Shown here: piece after piece, positions 47,712 to 60,167 of the stretch | Layout: the number at the start of each line of letters is the position of its first letter | Position numbering within the stretch: the stretch's first letter is position 1 | NCBI GenBank assembly: GCA_037833965.1 | Contig: AP031353.1 | Location: 29,266,501 to 29,330,500, forward strand | Length of the DNA stretch: 64,000 nucleotides | From: Marchantia polymorpha subsp. ruderalis | Lineage: Eukaryota > Streptophyta > Marchantiopsida > Marchantiales > Marchantiaceae | Direction of reading: 5' to 3' | Made by a program: the position numbers and the translations under genes | Notes under the pieces: generated by a model | What the model was told of the DNA's origin: nothing | Seen by the model: the letters and a program-made list of their open reading frames with translations, nothing else | Database searches by the model: none

Positions 47712-49470
47712 GCTGAGATTACATGTAAGCAAGTACATATACACGTATGGTTTAGAAATCACAAGTGTTAGATGAGGATATGATCATTCAGAACTCTTTG
47801 TCAATGACATATTTGAATATAAACTTCTACAGCTGATTTCATCTCATGAAAAATTATTCCGTTGTTATTCCATTGATCTTACTTACTGCTCGAGATGAAA
47901 GATGACAAAATTAATAAATTTTCTGTACAGTGGATGAAATCACAATAATATAACAGCAACTAGATGATAAAGTATTATTACTATTATAAAATGAGGAAAA
48001 GAATCGACTGCGAATCTCTGTTCATATCTCTCTGATTATAGATGAGCGATCAATTTTTCACATCCTTCCTCGTTACGTTTCTCATTCAATTTCATGAAGC
48101 TCTAACACGTATCAGTATTTGTTCACTGTACCAAAGCAAGGCTCAGTGGACAAGTTGATAATTTTATTGAACTCGTCCCTCATATCATTGTTGATGAACT
48201 CCAGCTGAATCACCTGAGGCAACCCCAGTATAATTGTATTTATTTGATGACTAGAATCTCAGCCAAATGATGTAACTGTCTGCCCTCAACAATCTTAGTC
48301 AATAGTCAATGAGTCAAGTGCTTACAACATCAAACAATAATTTATTCAGATTTAATGTGTTATACAACATCACTCGTTCATATATTCATTCTAACCCTTG
48401 ATAAGGGTCTCCCATGCAAATTATGAATCTCCCGCCAGAAAATTCTCATATATTATGGATGGATGTGCTCACTGCGTGTTAGGACGTAGAAAGCTACGGC
48501 AACGGAGAAACATCTATCGAGTACAGAATTGAACCACGTTGAGGATTGGGGCGCTGGACCGACGCTGGTCTTGACCGAATGGTCAGGTTTCGCTTGCGTC
48601 GAGGGCTCGGGAGGAAGGACGGGCACACCACAAACTCTCCCGGGACGCTGCTGGATCAGTCGGCCCACGTGGCCCGTCGATGCACTCGGCGATGCTGCGA
48701 CCGAATCAAATCGAATCGAATTGAGCTGAGTTGAGTTCTGCTCGCTCAATTCAATTCCGTCTCATTTTCATGTGAGCGACGTCTGCACCGCTGACTTGTC
48801 TCTCCTCGGGCTCTCGAGAGGTGATTCTTCCAGTCCTCAATTGATTGCATTGCACGCTCGTCTTCGTTGAAAAGTCTGCCAGTCGATTATCACCTGCGCT
48901 CGTCGTCTTTTGTCGGACACTTTAGTGCGTCGAAGCATTTGCCAGCTTGTTAAATTTTATATTTCTTCAATAATTTATCAATCCTTGTCCATGAATCGGC
49001 TGAGTCGAGTTTTAATTTCATGGCGGGAATCTACTTCACCGCTAAATTCCTTCCTCTGTAGCCCCCTCGATTCGATGAGGAATTGTTGGTCGGTTGATTG
49101 TTTGGATTCGAAGGATCGTTTAAGATTCTTCTAGATAGTTTGAATGCGACCAGGAGTTTTTGCCGCAAATTAGCTCGGAGGGATGAGGGTAGCGTTTCCA
49201 GCTTTTGTGGTTTCACTTGGTGGAGAGTTGTTCGTCTTGCGAATAATATCGTTTCGTTATGACAACTTCTGCCCTACCGGTATGAAAACATTGGAATGCT
49301 GGAGATTTGGGGGGAACAAATTTGGGGACAACTGGGAATCTGGAGGAATTGCCTGTGCAGTGTCATAATTTGTGTATTTTGCTCTTGAGAATGGTTCCAT
49401 GGAAGCTATTCTCTCCCAGGCGTTGTGGGAAGAATCTCAGCTGATTCTTTAGGTCTTCGCATACGCAGAT
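47712..49470. other. Intergenic DNA and NDC1 leader/promoter
   Basis: AT-rich to about 48,440, then GC-balanced into the NDC1 gene. Short frames near 48,453-48,749 are compositional. The segment 48,700-48,765 repeats GAATCGAATT / GAGTTGAGTT motifs. The NDC1 transcription start was not located. Confidence 0.45.
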
Positions 49471-52204
49471 ATGGCTGGCGCTTGTGCCGCGTGCACTCCC
49501 CTCGCAACAGCTGGTTGGACTACGAAACTTTCTGTGCATAGTGAGTCTCGACGAAGATGCAGTGCCGATCAGAATGCGAGGCGACAATTCCGCAAGATTT
49601 CAAACTTTCCGGGCATGAGAATTCTTCGTCTTGCAGGAATTGCGACATATATTACTCCGGTTTTCGGTGCTCTTCGTTTCGACGGACAGTCGGAAGCACG
49701 CGGAGAACTGTCGATCAAAGAAGAGAAACCTTCGAGCTCGTATGCCTGGTCCGATGCGAAGGTGAGAGTTGCCTGCACCCGTAGTATCCACTGACATAAT
49801 TGATTGCAAAACTTACTGTTTGCCGCTCGTGTCTCAGAGGTAGACACTTCAAGGTCGATGAGAGCACCCTGACTTGATGGAGTTTGACACTCTTAGGAGA
49901 TCGCGCAGCTCGTTACAGTGATAATGTGACAGTGAATAGGATAGGATGAAACGACTTATCTTCTGAGAGAGTCAGATGTTGTGGTGCATACTTCACGAGT
50001 CCAAAACTGTTCAAAGTTTTAATTTTTGTGATTCGCATCTAAACAGGTGGTTTTATAAGTGTGAATTGGATTGAATCTTGATCACTAATTTGGGACCGTT
50101 ATTGCTACTATAACGAAGAATTGGAGGAGGAAAATATTATACAATAGTATGAGTACATTTAGAACTGAAAATGCCGACTATATTCCTCGTCGATGGTCTT
50201 TTGAAAATATTCAGTGTGACGTCGATATTCAAAATCGCTTACAAAAGACTTGCAGATGGTTGTCCTAGGAAGATTTCCCAACTTCCTCACACTTTTTCTC
50301 GTAATTCTATCGCCTTTGCAGAGACCTAGAATTTGTATACTAGGAGGAGGATTCGGTGGTTTGTACACAGCTTTACGCCTTGAGTCTCTTACTTGGGCGC
50401 CTGACAAGCGACCGCAGGTGAGCTCTCACATGAGAGTCGGATATATCCTGCTATTGTGTTTTCGTAGGTTTTTTTATTTTTTTCTGTTCAAAGACTACTG
50501 CACATCGTGTAGTAGTCGTGTAGGTCACTTGATACACTTAATCTTTCGATCTTCCTGGTTCAGCCGTGAATCAATACTGTTCAGAGGCTTGATTTTGAAT
50601 TGCAGTGCAGGTATTACTGATTGATCAATCTGATCGCTTCGTCTTCAAGCCTTTGCTCTACGAAATTCTTTCTAAAGGTGCCTACTCTGTCAAATGATTA
50701 CATTTGTATCTTCCTGCCATTCATCCCGACTGTTTTGATCTAATTTCGAGCCTTCTGCTTTCTAAAATGCCGTGACAATATGTGCGTTTGACTGGGACGC
50801 GGCTATCAAATGTGACGCTGAGTTTTAATTTATGTGGAATTGCAGAAGTGGACCAGTGGGAAATTGCCCCTTCATTTGCAGAGTTGCTTGCTAATACACA
50901 CATTGAGTTTGTCAAGGACTCCGTGAAGGCCGTCTCACCTTCTGATCAAGTGAGAGAAAACGGTTCTTTAGCCTCATCGAGGGGTGCCACTGGTGGGACT
51001 GTCCTACTCGAGAGCGGGACGCGTGTTGACTACGATTGGTGAGCTACATATTGCTAGCTGCAATGTTCAGTCGGTGACTCTTTCGATTCCTTATGAACAG
51101 ACGGGAGAGAGTAGTACACAAATTTGACGGCAATACACTGGATTAGTTGGTTTGAGGAAAGGGGACAGGGTATACGGGAAGCTTGTCTCGCCCAGTATAT
51201 CAGATGATGAATGAAGAACTCCCTTGATAAGTCGTATTTTCTCTTTGGATGCTCCAGTGTCGTATTATCTTGTTTCTACACATCTATTTGATGTTTACTG
51301 TCAGTGCTATAACCTATTCAGGCAAATTAGAAATTTGGAGTTACGGCTTACATGTCTCTTGTTATGGTGTATACAGGCTAGTATTGGCACTAGGTGCTGA
51401 GAGCAGACTAGACTTTGTCCCAGGAGCTGTGGAGAACGCCCTGCCGTTTATCTCTTTGGAGGATGCCTTGGTCTGTCATCTCCTTGTCTCTGAAGTTTGA
51501 TCCTCATACCTTTTTTCTTTGTGTATTATGTCTTGCCACATGTAGTCTTCTTAACACATGTAGCTGGAATTGTCGTATACGGAAGATAACTCGGTGCAAG
51601 TTTGACTCAGTTTTGCTTGGAAAGGACTGCAGGAGGTGGATAGGAGATTGACTGCTCTTGAGCGTGAAAGATATGATTCGCAAGACAACCCCATTCAGGT
51701 TGTGATAGTCGGCTCCGGTTATAGTGGGGTAGAGCTAGCAGCAACTCTGGCAGAAAGGCTTGGGAAGAAAGGCAAACTGCGAGTAGTAGACGCAGGTTCT
51801 GATATTTGTGCTACTGCTCCAGCAGGAAACCGGGAAGCAGCTAAAAAAGTATGGTCTCTCTCGCTCTCTCTCTGTGGTGTCGTCTGGTTAAGTTCTTTTT
51901 GTAAAACTCACTTAAAAAAATTACAGTTGTTTTCGCCCAACCTAAACTCCGTGTATGCGTTGTGGACGCCCCGAAGCTCCGAACGAACCTCGTTTGCGAG
52001 GAGAAACAGTACCCAAAAAGTTGCAATTCAAAGTCCCTCCTATTTCATCTCCTTCTTCCCGTCTATTACTGCTCCCACCTCGGGTGATGACAGGAAAGGT
52101 CTAATGAGTGAAGGTTGATGCGGCCCTCGCTGATTACTGTCTTCCCACAAGTGGATGGTAGCATGTGTTCGAAGTGTGGTCTTCATAAGTGCACAAGATG
52201 CTAT

Positions 52205-52247
<43 letters not shown>

Positions 52248-53862
52248 CCGCTATGCTGGCGCTGCTGTCAAAGAGCTGCACATCGACCATAGGCAATTCT
52301 TGGTCATTTTAGTATTGCGTCTCGCTGCTATGTCTGCTTCACTCTCCCCTACGTTCTTCTATACGCGTTCTTCTCAATCCGTTCAGATCAATCTTTGAAT
52401 TGCTCAGTGTGATACTTTTTATACCTCTGCGTCTTTGTTCTTATGCAGCTACTAACGTCAACTTAGAGCATTCACGGGTGAGTGCTATCTATTCTGAAGT
52501 ATTTGTACGAGTTCCTCGCTTTTGGGGCATGTGTCCAAACCTGCTGATATATGTTTTTCATGGCTCGTGCAGGTACTCTCAGCCCGGAACGTGGAACTTG
52601 TACTAGGCTATATTGTTAGTAGCATAAGATCTACGACAGAGACAGGGATAAGTACTGAAGGCAACGGTAATGCCTCGAATTCAAGCGGAGTTAACAAATA
52701 TCAAGTGGATTTGAAACTAGCAACGAGTAGGAGGAGAAGTGACAGTAGTCAGCTTGAAGCCGACCTTGTTCTTTGGACCGTCGGAACCAAAGCCACTGTT
52801 CCATCTGCAGAACAAGATAGGGAGTATCCTGCATTCCCTGTGAACGGACGTGGCCAGGCTGATACCGACGAAAATCTGAGGGTCAAGGGACATCCTCGAA
52901 TTTTCGCAATTGGAGACTCAGCGGGCACGAAGGACAGCTCAGGAAGAAATCTTCCATCTACAGCTCAAGTATCTACTCATCCCGATCCATCTTTCTACCT
53001 GTCTCGACTCCTTCAGCTTTGTTTCTGTTGGTTAAGTAGCTCGTGTATCCATTGAAATACCTGCTTAATGCGCTGTATTTGCTGACGAAAGTTGATTCTC
53101 TTAGCACGACGTAGAAGAAACTTCTGATGATTCCCTTTTGTGTTCATCTTAGGTCGCATTCCAGCAAGCAGATTATGCAGGATGGAACTTATGGGCCGCC
53201 ATTAATGACCGTCCACTTCTACCTTTTAGGTTGAGACCTGATTCTTTCTCTTCTGTACTTGTGGCTTTTTCCTCTGAGGCTGTTCGATTTTATAATATTT
53301 TATATCAACAAATGACATGCATTTTTTGTTGAATCCTATTATACTGGATCCAGTACGAGTTGACGGTCAGATCTGCTTTTGTTCTGTATTTGAGGATTCT
53401 ATGTACTATGAGCGTGCACAACTGATGACTGTTGACTGTGCATCAGATATCAACATCTGGGTGAAATGATGACACTTGGGAAAACAGATGCAGCAGTTAC
53501 TGCTGGTTTTGTTGACCTCACACTGGATGGTATCGTCGGTCATTCTGGTGAGTAATTCATACAGGATATGTATCGGAAGCTGAGAAATCTTTTGGTGCTC
53601 ATTTATAATTTTGTTTCATCCCTGCTGGTCTCCATTCGCCATCAAAGTGTCGTCAATTGCGCAAGTTCCTTTTATCCCATCTTTGACGTCTTCGGAACAT
53701 TATGTTGTTGGTTTCTGTGCAGCGAGAAAATTGGCTTACCTATATCGACTTCCTACAAATGAACACAAAGCCAAGGTTGCACTCAGCTGGCTCGCCAAAT
53801 CGACCATGGACTCCATTTCATTTGTTCAGAACGAAGTCAACAAGGCTCTGAGCCCGAAGTGA
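49471..53862 (+). CDS. NDC1: Type II NAD(P)H dehydrogenase C1, chloroplast
   Basis: Ten exons give 556 residues: 49471-49761, 50322-50417, 50611-50677, 50846-51038, 51377-51470, 51633-51848, 52573-52968, 53153-53229, 53447-53547, 53723-53862. All junctions are GT-AG and in phase. The first ~90 residues (Ala/Ser/Arg-rich) look like a transit peptide. RPRICILGGGFGGLYTALRLESL holds the FAD-binding GGGFGG (105-110), and VVIVGSGYSGVELA the NAD(P)H-binding GSGYSG (274-279). HPRIFAIGDSAG is the second FAD signature of two-dinucleotide-binding flavoproteins. QQADYAGWNLWAAINDRPLLPF and ARKLAYLYRLPTNEHKAKV are NDC1-specific. NDC1 reduces plastoquinone and supports phylloquinone and plastochromanol metabolism in plastoglobules. 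Some donors (GTCTGT, GTTGAG) are non-consensus. Intron 6 holds a TA microsatellite. Confidence 0.97.
52208..52245. repeat. (TA)19 microsatellite in NDC1 intron 6
   Basis: An uninterrupted TA dinucleotide run of 38 bases lies inside the 724-base intron between exons 6 and 7 of NDC1. It is likely polymorphic. Confidence 0.95.
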
Positions 53863-54454
53863 GTAAATATGTAGAATTATGCAACTCTTGTATTTTAGCT
53901 CAGGTACAGGATGAATGTAGAGAAGCCAGAGCGATGAACCAGTGACCGCAATAGCTACAGAATTTGGAGGATGTGTGCGATGGATTATAAGACTTCGAAC
54001 AGTCCTCCTCTGTACAGACAGTGCGAAAGAGAACGTCTAAACATGTCCCTTATCCTGAACGAATGGCTCCATCTTGATTAACTCTTGACTAGCCTCTACC
54101 AACAACTTTAAGGAGGTCAGTTGGAGATCAAACAGAAACAAAGTGAAGCCAGTGTGCATGATAGCGAAGCCAGCTCGGTACAGGATGATATGTCAAAGCC
54201 CAAGGGTCGGCTTGCAATGCCTGAGCAAGACCCTGTTCAGCTCCTTTGATATGGTTTGTAACGAGAAATGTACCAAATTATTCAGAGATGCTTACAGTAA
54301 GCTTTCACCACAATGTTACTCATATCATCTTGCACGTGACTGCTAAACGTGATGTTGTCTGTACATTGGTTAAAGTGCATAATCTGTGAGTTCTATCTCA
54401 GATTTAGTAAATTAGGGCAGGAAGAATTACGTTAACCAAACCCACATCAGTTTC
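53863..54454. other. NDC1 3' flank
   Basis: No gene seen. The 3' untranslated region of NDC1 lies here. A short frame at 54,143-54,346 has no family resemblance. Confidence 0.5.
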
Positions 54455-54875
54455 AGACAAAGTGATGTGTGATTCACTAATCACTTTGTCTCGATACAAG
54501 AGGAACTTATGGTTTATACTTGAGTGAATAATGTTTTAGAATAGACTCTCCAGGTATGCAACATCTCGGCAGTAACCTTCGTACGAGCTTACGAAAGTTT
54601 CAGATTTAACTGAAACTCTCACAAACGTGATCGTGGAGAGCTGAATCCCTGCTCTTATGATCACTTTTGTCAATTGAAGGTCGTGATCGTCCTTGAATTG
54701 CACTTAAGGACGATCAACTAAACTAACCACATAGACAGATTGCCAAACCTTTTGAAGTTCACTCCTGCATATTCATGGATTTGCTTTTAGAACGCTCATA
54801 GTGACATGAGCATTTGCAGTTGGGGAAAGTCATGACTTTATACTCCAAGGCATTTCTTACTGTTGTAAGAAATGC
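54455..54875. repeat. Cluster of perfect short hairpins downstream of NDC1
   Basis: Four exact inverted repeats lie within 421 bases. AGACAAAGTGAT (54,455-54,466) pairs with 54,480-54,491. AGTTTCAG (54,596-54,603) pairs with 54,610-54,617. TGATCGTCCTT (54,684-54,694) pairs with 54,706-54,716. GCATTTCTTAC (54,850-54,860) pairs with 54,865-54,875. Loops are 13, 6, 11 and 4 bases. A fifth, imperfect pairing (TGATC...GAGAGC with GCTC...TGATCA) is near 54,628-54,665. The arms differ in sequence, so this is not one repeat copied. The nature is unknown. Confidence 0.75.
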
Positions 54876-57800
54876 ATTAGTAAATCTGCATTTCTCGAGA
54901 CAGAGCATGTTGCAGTCAAAGAGGTTGCAGTTAGACCGAGCAAAGCTCATTAAACTGACCAAATTGAGCTAACTTTACTGGAAAATGAATATCTTCACTC
55001 AATACATTAATATTTTTAAAAATCATAGGTTCAAAACATTTTGTAAGTTTAGATAATATCTCACTTCTAACAAAAACAGAACATCGTGTAGAGTTGAAGC
55101 TTTATAACTGGTATTTTATATAACTGTTACTGTAAAAGTTACTTGAACTTGTTGAAAGAATTAAAAATTGGGTCCAGGAAGAGAAGATAAGTGTTTAGGA
55201 AAAAATCGATTTCTTGGGTCAAATCTCACCATTTTCTCAGTAAATCTTCCAGAATATTTCTCATATTTTTGTAAAGAATTTGAAAAATATGTTGAACAAA
55301 CTGTGAGTGTTCTGTCACAGCAACACAATGATAGTCTCTTGTTGAAGGATATTAATAAAGTGGTGGAAGTTTTAGAAAGGAAAACTGTTGCGTAAAATTT
55401 TGATTTATATCTCTTTGAAGCTAACAAACGATGATGTTTTACACAATTTTTGGAGGTAGAAAAAAACGAAAAGAGATGCTCACAGAACTCCATTATGTCA
55501 AAAATTGAGATCTTGTGATTATTGATTTTGTTTCACTAAATCATATTGCAATATCTTGAAAAATCTTGAAGAAAACTCAAATTGATATACCAATAAATAA
55601 ATCAAAGTCTTTTACTTAAGAATGATAATTATGTGAACTTATGCATGAAAAAAACTATATTTTATATTCTTAATTATTTTCATAGTTAAACTTATATAAT
55701 TTTCAATAATCTAAAATATATTTAACAAAAACTAAAAAATTAACAAAAATAATATGAATCCATTATATTGCCTTAGATAAATCCATGCCAACATCTTCAT
55801 CTCCTATTTCATGCATCCAATTTATAAAAAAAATTGCTAGATATTTCTTCTAGATTCATCGGCAAGCTTTATCAACATGTAACAACACATTTATTTTGAA
55901 TTTCATCATTATAAATAGTTATTTTGAAGAATTATCTTTTTAATAGTGAAAATATTGAGCTTTCTTTTTCTTCTTTGATGATTTAAGATCATTAACAAAA
56001 TAATCTGTTGTCAAATAATTTACAAATGTGTGAATTTCAAAATTTGAACATTCTTCAAATCACATTGATATTTAAAAATCTCATTTTTTGAAAATAATAT
56101 CCAACTTATATTTACTTTTCTTGGATATGAAATTATGTGCATTACAATTCAAGATGATTAGCAGATTATTATTATTTTTTATCAAATTACAAAATAATTG
56201 TAATTATTTTCTAATTTGATACAAATAATAACATTTATTTTGTATTAATATCAATTCAAACAACATCATGCAATTGATTGCACTAGAGTGTGAAGATTTT
56301 ATTAACAAATGCACAATGTTTATAAAATCTAATTGAAGTTTATTTGATAACCTACTTTGCTTGATGTGCCATTTATACGCTCCAATAAAATGTTATTGAA
56401 TAATTTAACAAGATCTTTTTGTTTGTGAAGTACATAGCTGAAATACAGTGTGAATTAATATGTTTTGACAATACAACTCGAATGGTTTAGTGTTGCACTT
56501 GATGCTGAAAGAAGTTAAAATTAAATCTTTCTTGTACTTTTAAACATTGCTTTGAATTTTTTTTATTGGTTACAACTATCTCCAAAAACTCATGAGAAAC
56601 AATTCATTTGAATATCACATAATCATCAATCAAATATACATAACAAACAGTGTGAAACGTTGGAGTTTGAATCTTATTCGTTTCAATTTAACAATTTATG
56701 TATTCAATGATACCAATTTTTTTAACACACAATGGTAATTAATTTCTAAATAATTACACCATAGTTTAACAACTAGTTGTTTCAAAATGATGAACATAAT
56801 ATTTTCAATGATATTATTTTATCTTTAGTATTTTAAGAACATATTAACATAATAAAATTTAAAAATTCATGGAAAAAAATGGCTAGCTCAATCAAAAAAA
56901 TTGTGACTTTTTTTGCAAGTCAATATTATACTCAATCATGAATTTTATTAAAATATGAAATTTTTTTCTTTGATAATAATATATTTCCAACATTCAAGAG
57001 AATGGTAAATTTTACTCATCACAAGGATATATAGTATTGAATGAACATAATATTATCAAACATTTTCAACATATCAATTTGACAAGATTGATTATCTTTT
57101 ATAAACTTTTTAAAAATCAATTATTAAGTAATAATTAAATAATAACTCATGTTGTATGAACATGCACAATTAAAAGTTCATTAAACTACTCTTGGTAATT
57201 ATTAATTAAAAAGAAATTTAGTAGTCAATTGACTACTTTTCCAAAAAAAATTACACAGAGCTTTTTTATTTATATTGTTTTCATTGTGATAAAGTGCAAA
57301 TAACATAAATTGACATCAAATAGCATAAATGTTATTAATAAATCATCATTGTCAGAACTCTACTAACTTTTCAATTGCCAAATCTGTCATAATTCAGTAA
57401 ATAATGATGTCAGTTGATTTTTATTTATGAAAAATATGATCACAATTTAATTTGCTAAAATTTCCTTGAATTGTTTACAATGCATAATGACATCTATTAA
57501 CAAATTCATTAAGGACAATTGGTACTCATCTTACTTTCACCTAACCACGGAGAAATCATACTCCACACGCGTAGTACCAGAATATACATTAGCAAATCAT
57601 CTAGCAAACGTACATAGTTGGGATTTCAAGACGGATTTTGACATTTGATTGATTGATTCGCGGAGTACATCTTCTCTCTGATAAGCATTCCGCAAATTCA
57701 TTTTTATCTTGTTCTAGAATGTCAATATACTTGTTGCTGAATTTTTTTTAAGACTAGCTCAAAATTCAAAGATGAGATTCACAAAACTTAATGAAAGCAT

Positions 57801-60120
57801 AGTAACAAATTTGCAAAGCTTAATGCAAACATAGTAGCAAATTTGTGAGTAATACATGGGGATAAAGACATTGTCTGTAAGTGATATTATACCTTTCAAG
57901 CTTGATCACATGTATCCCTTGTGTCAAACTAACAACTAGTTTTTCAACATATCACCCCACTACATTCTTCTTAGCAACAACAATCTACAACATCCTTCTT
58001 AGCATCAGACAAACTATCAAATGACATCGCAATAAACAAATCATATTCTTGAACAAAATAAACAACATCGTTTTTGACAATTTTGTAAAAAATGTTATAA
58101 CACCAAATGCCCTGATCTTGTTTCTGAATTTGCGATTTGGAATGTAAACCTTGCAATCCTATCACAGCTTGAAGAAAGTGGATGAATCGATACAATACAA
58201 CTTCTTGCTGTAATACTAGCAATGTAAATGCTACAAGTTTTGAACAGAATCTCAATTTTTGCAGGGATTTGATCAATGAAAATACAGCAATACTTTGAAA
58301 TCAAAATTCAATGTGTTTGAAATACTTTTGAAATATGTAGCCAACAATACGGCAACAATGAGTTAAAAATCAAGATAACATTTTCAACAACAATAATCAT
58401 TTGAATATTACTCATTTCGTTGGTCAAATTTTGTTGTCAATGCAAGTATCTGATAGTGGCGAGTAACTTTGAGTAAAAAAGATTCTCAAGATTTATGTTG
58501 ATAACGATTTGAATCACAACATTGAATTGATGTGCACAACATCAAGATGGTGTGCATCACATCAAAATCAAATTAAGTAGCAATTTTTTTGTTCAACTCA
58601 ATAAGCAACACGATTCACTATTCCACGTAATCAATCTATCATATTTAGTACATCATCGGAGGTTGTTGAATACAATGTATATCCTCATAACCTTCTCAAG
58701 CGTTTCAAACAAATTGTCTTTGATGTGCTGTCCGTAAGGAGAAAGAAAACATAAATGGAAGCATTGTAGCCTAGTGCTTATATCAAATTTCACTTAAACG
58801 TCAAATTTGAAGTGTTCTCAACAATTGATGAATAGAATGAATCATTAAGCAACCAACAAGTATTTTGCTTAGCTTTTGAAGTCAAACGACGGCAACAATC
58901 TGAACAAGCAATTATACTTTTGCATCATTGCATCGCTTAAGATAATTGATAGTCAATTCTTTGCGTCCACACTCCATTTGACACATTTTTAAAGAATGAA
59001 GATTGACTATTCCAATAACAAGTTTGAAAAGCTTAAAGTCTTGAAGCTTGAAGTTCTTAATAAAAACTCCATAACATACAATCACATTATCGAATTTGAT
59101 TGGTTTAAAGAGTATCAACGTCCAATCAATGAAAATATCCTCAACTTCAAGATCAAATAGAATTATGCGTAAAATTGTGTCAACGATAATTACGTTGATA
59201 TCAAAATACAGTTGATCACAAGATTAAACAAAATGAGCATGGATAGTATTCACAAAAGCAGTAGCCTCAAAAAAAACTTTGCTTGTTGTTTACTGAAATA
59301 GCATGATACTCACTCCACTTTGCCAAGTGTTTACTTTTGAAACGTTGTGAGTACAACTCTTGTAGATATAATACTTAAAAGTACTTTGTGTTTTTAGTCA
59401 GCTTACTCTTTTGTCCAACCTTTTCTTCACATTCCCATACTTGGCAAAAGCGACATAAAATCAATGTAACAACACCAGATGACGGTTTGCGTGTCAAAAT
59501 CTTCAGCCCAGATTCAAATTTGTGAGCGGCATTGGAAAGTATTTTGCCCTTCTTTAACATCATCAATAGAAACTCTTCGACATGAAAAAAGAGTGAAGAA
59601 AAAAACAACTCTTCTGCAGCGGACAAGTTTCTTTCACGACATTTCATCAATCCTAACCCTAACCCTAAACTCTACAACAACCCTTCTGCAACATACAAGA
59701 GCAAACCTGGACTTAGACTTCCAATCTTATTTAAAGCATCATGCAAAAATGATTTATGACAAATGTGGCACAACGCTGTCCAATGCCATATTTGAAAAGA
59801 TCTAATCATCACTATTCTTTTGTTATTTGTAATATTTGCTAAAAATGTCTTGCTTGTTTTGGCTAGATATACTCTGCTACAATTTCAACATTAAATCATC
59901 TTTTGATCATGTGATAACTACTTTGATCTAAATTTAGTTTATGATTTCAATAAATTTTTATTTTTTATAATTTACATTCAACGCTGTGTTTGTTATAATC
60001 AATGCTTTAGATGGTAACATCATAATATGTTGAAGTCAATTGAACATTGTCAATCATTTGTTCATTTATAATTAAATATTGCAAGTGAAAAAGATTCACA
60101 TTGATGATATTAAGTATAAA
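54876..60120. other. Very AT-rich, gene-poor DNA
   Basis: Composition is extremely AT-rich for over 5 kb. Short frames (for example 55,168-55,395 + and 57,971-58,276 -) show no family. A small tandem duplication of about 32 bases (CAAAGCTTAATGCAAACATA type) lies at 57,781-57,845. No transposon domain is recognisable. It could be old, decayed transposon sequence. Confidence 0.5.
59652..59670 (+). repeat. Short telomere-like (CCCTAA) tract
   Basis: CCTAACCCTAACCCTAAAC reads as about three units of CCCTAA/CCCTAAA, the complement of plant telomere repeats. It is too short for a true telomere. It may be a telo-box or an interstitial remnant. Confidence 0.8.
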
Positions 60121-60167
60121 CTTATATTGCCTAAACTTTAAAAAATTTAAAGTTTAGGCAATATAAG
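60121..60167. repeat. Perfect inverted repeat, 22-bp arms, 3-base loop
   Basis: The left arm starts CTTATATTGCCTAAAC and runs to 60,142. The right arm, 60,145-60,167 less its first base, is its exact reverse complement, separated by AAA at 60,143-60,145. A 22-base exact match at this spacing is far beyond chance even in AT-rich DNA. No flanking target duplication was seen. Confidence 0.9.
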
